Of a stretch of 20,540 nt of DNA, positions 12,301 to 18,300 are shown piece by piece. A model generated the notes under the pieces. It made no database searches, was not told the origin of the DNA, and saw nothing but the letters and a program-made list of their open reading frames with translations. Both the position numbers and the translations under genes were made by a program. Each line of letters opens with the position of its first letter. Position 1 is the stretch's first letter. This DNA is from Botryllus schlosseri (Eukaryota; Chordata; Ascidiacea; Stolidobranchia; Styelidae): NCBI GenBank assembly GCA_000444245.1, contig ATSW01011239.1, forward strand, positions 1 through 20,540. Reading direction: 5' to 3'.

Positions 12301-15300
12301 GATTTTTAAAGGTCGTTAGTTATAATTGTAGTTGCAGTTTTTGAAAAGTGAGTAATTCTAGTTCTCGCTGCGCATTTTGAAAATCCAGTAGTTTGTGCAA
12401 GTATGAATCCATGCCATAGCAGAATTCGACACTTACCGGCAAATCGGGTATAACATTCGCAGTTGTAGCCTCCAATCGTGTTTACACACTCCCTTCCAGT
12501 CACACCACAGAGGTCTTCAAGTGCGGTGCCGTTAGAGCATTCATCAATGTCTAAAAGAGAACTTTCATTTCAGCTGCAAAATTTGTAGGCTAGACAACAT
12601 AAGTGTGCCAACATTTAGTTTATAATACGAGCCTGGAGCCTCATCCTATGCTTGCGCCTAGATTAGTTTGTGAGCGTAAGTCCAATTGCACATCGGCTCA
12701 GTAGCATAGAGCTCAAATCGGTTTTGCATACTTGCATCAATTGAATAGCACATTCATATTGAAATGAACCCGAATATTTTCGGGTGACAATCGTCAGGGG
12801 TAATCGTCAACAACTAACTAACCTCCCAACTCTCTACTAGTTGCTGACGATTACCCCTGACGAGTGCCACCCGAAAATATTCGGGTTCATTTCAATATGA
12901 ATATACTATTCAATTGTATATTGAAGTTCTGTACCTCCAAGAAGCTCATCAAATACTAGCATCACTTACTCAAGTGATTATGATTTTAGAGCACATCAGT
13001 TGATACCCGAAAGCTTCTAGTAGATTACATAAACTTCTACAGTCTTTGCTGATCTAGAATACTTCCTTTTCACATACTTGCAAGTTACCACTTCTACTTG
13101 TACTTGAACATAAACTCACAACGTTATAACGCAGTGTTTCTCAAACTGGGGGGGGGGGGGGGAAAGCATCTGAAGGGGGTATAAAGCTGCCTGAAAGGAA
13201 TTCAGTTTTTTTAACGCGGAACAAATTTAATTTGTAATGAAATTTCCAAGTTTCAACAACGGCAATAATCCTGATTATATTACGGTTTTGCATAGTTGCG
13301 TCATTCCGTCCAAACAGCGATGCTGGATTGACACTGATACTAGACCTTCCACCGATCAGAAGATCTCTCTGAATTAGGAGTAACTGATGAATTTGTGTAC
13401 GTGTTACCGGATGCTTTTTATGGTCTGTTCGTCAAGCATCTGTGCAGAGTGTGTAGAATGACACAAAGTTATGGAGAAATAAGATATTTCCTTATAAGGT
13501 CATGTCATATGCCATGTATAATATAATTTTTAGATCTAAGAAACGAGGATTTAAATCGAAGTGGCTTAAAATCTAAGTATAACCACTCCGAGTATATACT
13601 CAATTAGGACACATTTTGTAGAATGCCGCTCTGAAGAAGGGCATTTTATGGCAACCCACAAGTAATCAATTGAATTATTCTTTTGCCGAATTCTAAGATC
13701 CAAATAAAATTAGCGCTCTCATAACTGAAAAAAAAACACTGCACAAGATTTTAATGCGGAATATTTATCAGAAGTGGTCAAAGTTGTCAGCGTTGATGTA
13801 GAAGTAGAAGTAATGCCGTCTAATTTTAGTCAAGCACAAGTAGAAGTTTCCAGGTAAGTAAAACGTGCGCATTCTGAGCCCAGCTTTGCCTAAAAACCTG
13901 AAAACTGTGAAGAAGCAGTCTAAATCCGAAACTCTCGAGTAAGTAGTCAAAATCTACTTGGAGTGCTTCAAAAAGTAGAAGTACTTCATTACCTACCACC
14001 TGATATTTGGTAGAGTAAATCTCACTCACCCAACTGGACTTCCTGGCATTGAGGAATGAATTCATCATCACCCCCACAGACAGATTTCAGCTGGTCAATG
14101 TAGTCAGAGCAAACAGTCGCATCATTACTAGGACACGTGAGGATCAAGGTGTCGTTGTCTGAAAAAATAACTCGTGATTACCATTTACGTTAAATTAACA
14201 GTTTATTATGACTGCATTTACCTACTTCACCTGTTCGTTTATGAATGCTTTAATTAATTCAAAACATCACTGGATTTTGAATCAGTGAAAAGATAGAATG
14301 GTTTATCAGACACCTCACTGTTCAAATAATCATAAAACATGTTTCAAAGAGGTAGGAATAGAACTAGATATACTGACCACATATAAACCAAGTCTTTTTA
14401 TAGCGGCTTTTAGTATGATTGAATGTGACCATACTATCAATGTAGTTAGTTGATAGAGTTGCTCATACAAAATAAAATTAGTTGCTCAACAACTAAAATA
14501 CATGTATCGTTACTTGGCGTGAATTGTGATACCGCGTTCTGTTGTGAGAAGTTCTTGCAGCCATTGCTAGCTCATAGTCATTACTACTAACAGTGAGCAG
14601 CCAAACTCTTATTGATGCTCATTTGGAAAGCCGATGGATTAGAAGAAGGATGAGTTGCTTCGGGATTGAAACTAGTTAATTGCGGATTTTTAAAGGTCAC
14701 TAGTTCTACATCTAGTTGTAATTGCGAGTTCTCAAAAGTCAACAGTTCAAGCTCCATTTGAAAATTTGAAATTCTAGTTCCAGTTCATTTTGAAAATCCA
14801 GTCTGAACCACTTTCTTGTCAATGAAATTTCGTTCCTCGTAATAACAGTCACTAACTTTACCACAAAGTATTGATCTCAGAAAATCGGTATTCTTCACCT
14901 GATAGTTCAAAGTTTTGCACGGTCAGGTTGTCCGGAAATTCCAAGCGTCCTTCGCTTAGCAGAACCTCTACCTCTGCAAGAATGTTTTCTGCAGTATTCC
15001 CGGCAGGCGTTTCAACCGTCACTGGAGTTGTTGCTACGACACTCCCCGGAGAAAATATCGGTTTTATTTCTCCTACAAGATTGGAGTTGGTTTCCCCGAG
15101 GATGATGCCGATCTAGACGCAATGAAATTTTTTCAACGTAAAATGGAGAGATTCTTGGAGGTACAGAACGGCAGACGCTCTTCAGGAGTAATCGTCAGCA
15201 ACTGCAGTAGTAGAGAATTTAAAAGAAGTTTGAAGAGCTTCAATATACCATTGAGTAGTATATTCATATTGAAATGAGCCCGAATATTTTCGTCTGACAT

Positions 15301-18300
15301 TTGCCAGGGGTAAAGGTCAGCAACTAGTAGAGAATTGGAAGAACATTGCATATCAGCAATTGTATCACAAAATATGACGTCGGGCGTCTGGTAACTGGTG
15401 GTGTCATTAGTTCAGGCTGACACCATCATGTACAGTACATTACACAGCTACTTACTATGGTCTTGAAATTCTCGGCCATGGCCAGATATGCAGCTGAAGA
15501 CACGTTTGTCAGTTCCACAGAGAAAGCATAACCTGCAACTCCGAACCTCATGGACAGTGTCTTTACATCTGAAATCAAGCACATCCAGCGTAATCCAACC
15601 AGTCAACAACAACCCTAGCTCCCAAAACCTTTAAATTTATGTGTGATGATAATTCAAGTCAGTAAAGAAAGACTTCTATGTTTTTGGAGTACTGGATATG
15701 GTTATGACTGCTCCAACCAGCAGACATTGTCAAAGTAGTTAGCGTTGGTATTCATGTAGAANTAGAAGCAACGCCATAGATTTAAACTCAATTACAAGTA
15801 TATTCAAGCTATATTCAAGACATATCATAACCGCATCAAGTTGACGTAGAAANTGAAGGTCTTTAGAGTACTAGATTTGGTCGAGGGGTCGCATACTTTT
15901 AGCTAGGGCTAGGATTTGTCCTCCTTTTTTAAANAAATGTCCTCCCTTCACCCGAACGNCCACCTTTTTATCTTAAAATACCAAAAGACCACAAATTACA
16001 CGAAATGTGCACGGAATCAAGGAGATGGGTATTTCGGGAGTCGATGTATTTTAATCAACTCACCTAATATAATCTATAAACCGGTATTCCGGGACTCGAG
16101 TCGGAAAAATGACATTTTTTTCCAATCAGCCCAATGGCATTGGCCATATAAATTTGAAAATCACCCGTTTTCTCGCTACAGTAATTTTTGCAGCCTGCGA
16201 AAAGTGACCTCCTTTACGGGTCTCAAAATACGGTAAACCGACTTTTAGCAGTTAAAAGGAGGTAGCTAATTTCAAAATCGGATCTTCGCGAATAACGCAA
16301 ATGACACTACAANTTGGAGCATTTTCCGAAAATATTAAATTACTCACAAAACTGGCCTCAAAACTACATTCCACTTTTCTAAATCTAAAGCATTAAAAGT
16401 ATGTCGTCTCGCGTAAAAGAACTATTTAGGTAGATGTGGAAGTGGTCTTAAAATACAACCATTTCATTACTCCTGAAAATTAGAACTACGCTACCACTGA
16501 CGAACTTTCCAATTCAGACATTATCCTACCTGTTGTTTGTTCTGTGGCATTGATGGAAGTTGTAGATTCTGAAATGCGGTCAAGTATTATATCCCATGCA
16601 GTAAATAGAACATGAGAAAGGTTACCTGTGACCTCACTTGTGACAGAGTTTGACATTGTAGCCATGCTTTCGGTGGTAGCTTAAAAAATATCGTATTATG
16701 AGGATTGCATTCTAATATATATTTAGAAGAACGGAAGATAGCAATGAAACTTACTCGGAGTTGTTGTGGATGCTGTTGCATTTTCCGCGGTGCCTTGTTC
16801 TGAAAGAAATACAAACACTGTTAATTTCCAGTAATNNATCAATAGCAATATATTCCTGGTCNATAGACTGCTCAGAGCTACCCTTAACGATCCTTTTCTA
16901 TTTGAATCGGTCTGATAGAGTTAGATATATATATAACTCCAACTCGTCAACAATTGGTTTACGGTCAAATTTTATCATATGGATATTTATCATATCATAT
17001 GGTGGGTTGCGTATTCCACCATACCAATCTGCTTCAACTTTCTGAGGTTTTCTATGCTAGATGTCATTTCGGCTTTCAATTATACACCAAGGGACAGTTA
17101 CCTAAGTAATCAGACAGTTCTGTGTATGTGTAAGACATGCAACGGCCTTTCACAAACATAATTAACTCCGTATACTTGTTACTCGATTCAGAGTAAATCG
17201 TCAATTCGAACGGCTTGAAAAATGCAATGACTNATACGCTGTACTTCTAGTTCTAACATTCGACTTGACTTGACTCGACTTGAAGGCAAAATCTACTTGG
17301 GTAAGGCACTCAACNTAAGTTGACGTAGTCAATTACTGACCAATCCTGCAAACCAGGCATTATCATACCTGATGTGGTTTGTGCTGTGGTATCGATGTGA
17401 ATGAATTCTGAAATGTAGGCAATTATTATATCATTTGAAATCTCGGTCTAAACATATCGCATTATCAGGATTGCATTCGACTAAAATTTTGAGAGCAAAC
17501 AACAACCAAACTTACCAGTTGTGATGGGTGTTGTTGTGATATCCACGGTAGTTGGTTCTAAAAAATGATAACCCCTGTTATCTGAATCAGACTATTTCCG
17601 CATCTGATTTATTTACTTNAATTTCTTTTACTTGTTATATTACCATTAACACGATTTGCATCGTTACGTGTTCCGTATAGTTTGATTATGCCAAATTATA
17701 TACGGTATATTATTATAGATATAGGATACATATATATAATATGCATCTTACATTCAAATATATTGTTATACATATTATTGCATATAGGCCTATATATGAC
17801 CGTAAACTGGGACCAGCTGATTTGAAGACCTAATGGTATCGCTGCATAATTTTTTTCTGATTTTGAAATCAAAGTCAAAGACAGCACGATATTTCAAAAA
17901 TTATTATCATACCTGGTGCTGCAGTCGACGTCACTTCTGCTGTTGTTGTCACCGCTAAATAGAAAATGAAAATTTATTCAATGCGTGCAATTAGTGGGCA
18001 ACCAGAAATTGGCTGCGTGGTTAAATTCTGAATGCAGCTCATTAGCCTACTACGATTACTTTGTGTGTTCTGATTTTGTATGATGTGGACAAATAACACT
18101 TTTAAAATGGCAGCCTTTCCAATTTGATCCCACAACGCTATAATTCCACATGTAACGAAATGCTTTGTGAATGCCTATTGATTCATTATTTCTAAACACG
18201 AAACATATCTCTCATTACTTGCTAAAAGGCCATGACTCAAATCCTTAATATTAATGATTTTTTTCAGATATACTACTTTTATATCAGTGAGTAATGTGGA

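Larger units (their letters stand above)
16515..17560 (-). repeat. Tandem duplication of Thr-rich exon block
   Basis: The stretch around 16520-16575 matches that around 17358-17415: exon, CATTATC on one side and TTCTGAAATG on the other. Further along, ATCG(T/C)ATTAT(G/C)AGGATTGCATTC occurs at about 16690 and at about 17456, just before the next Thr-rich exon in each copy. Two to three exons with their introns were therefore copied together. Confidence 0.75.

Noticed and set aside
13132-13741. Firm hAT call with target duplication
   Set aside because: The left end is typical but the 8-mers beside the proposed ends (TTATAACG and CACAAGAT) do not match, so only a tentative element is listed.
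14871-15116. Plus-strand 81-codon frame
   Set aside because: It is the antisense of the second SEA exon; the minus strand has splice sites, phase and the SEA motifs.
16587-16814. Minus-strand 75-codon frame across 16.6-16.8 kb
   Set aside because: It is in another frame than the Thr-rich exons there and crosses their splice sites.
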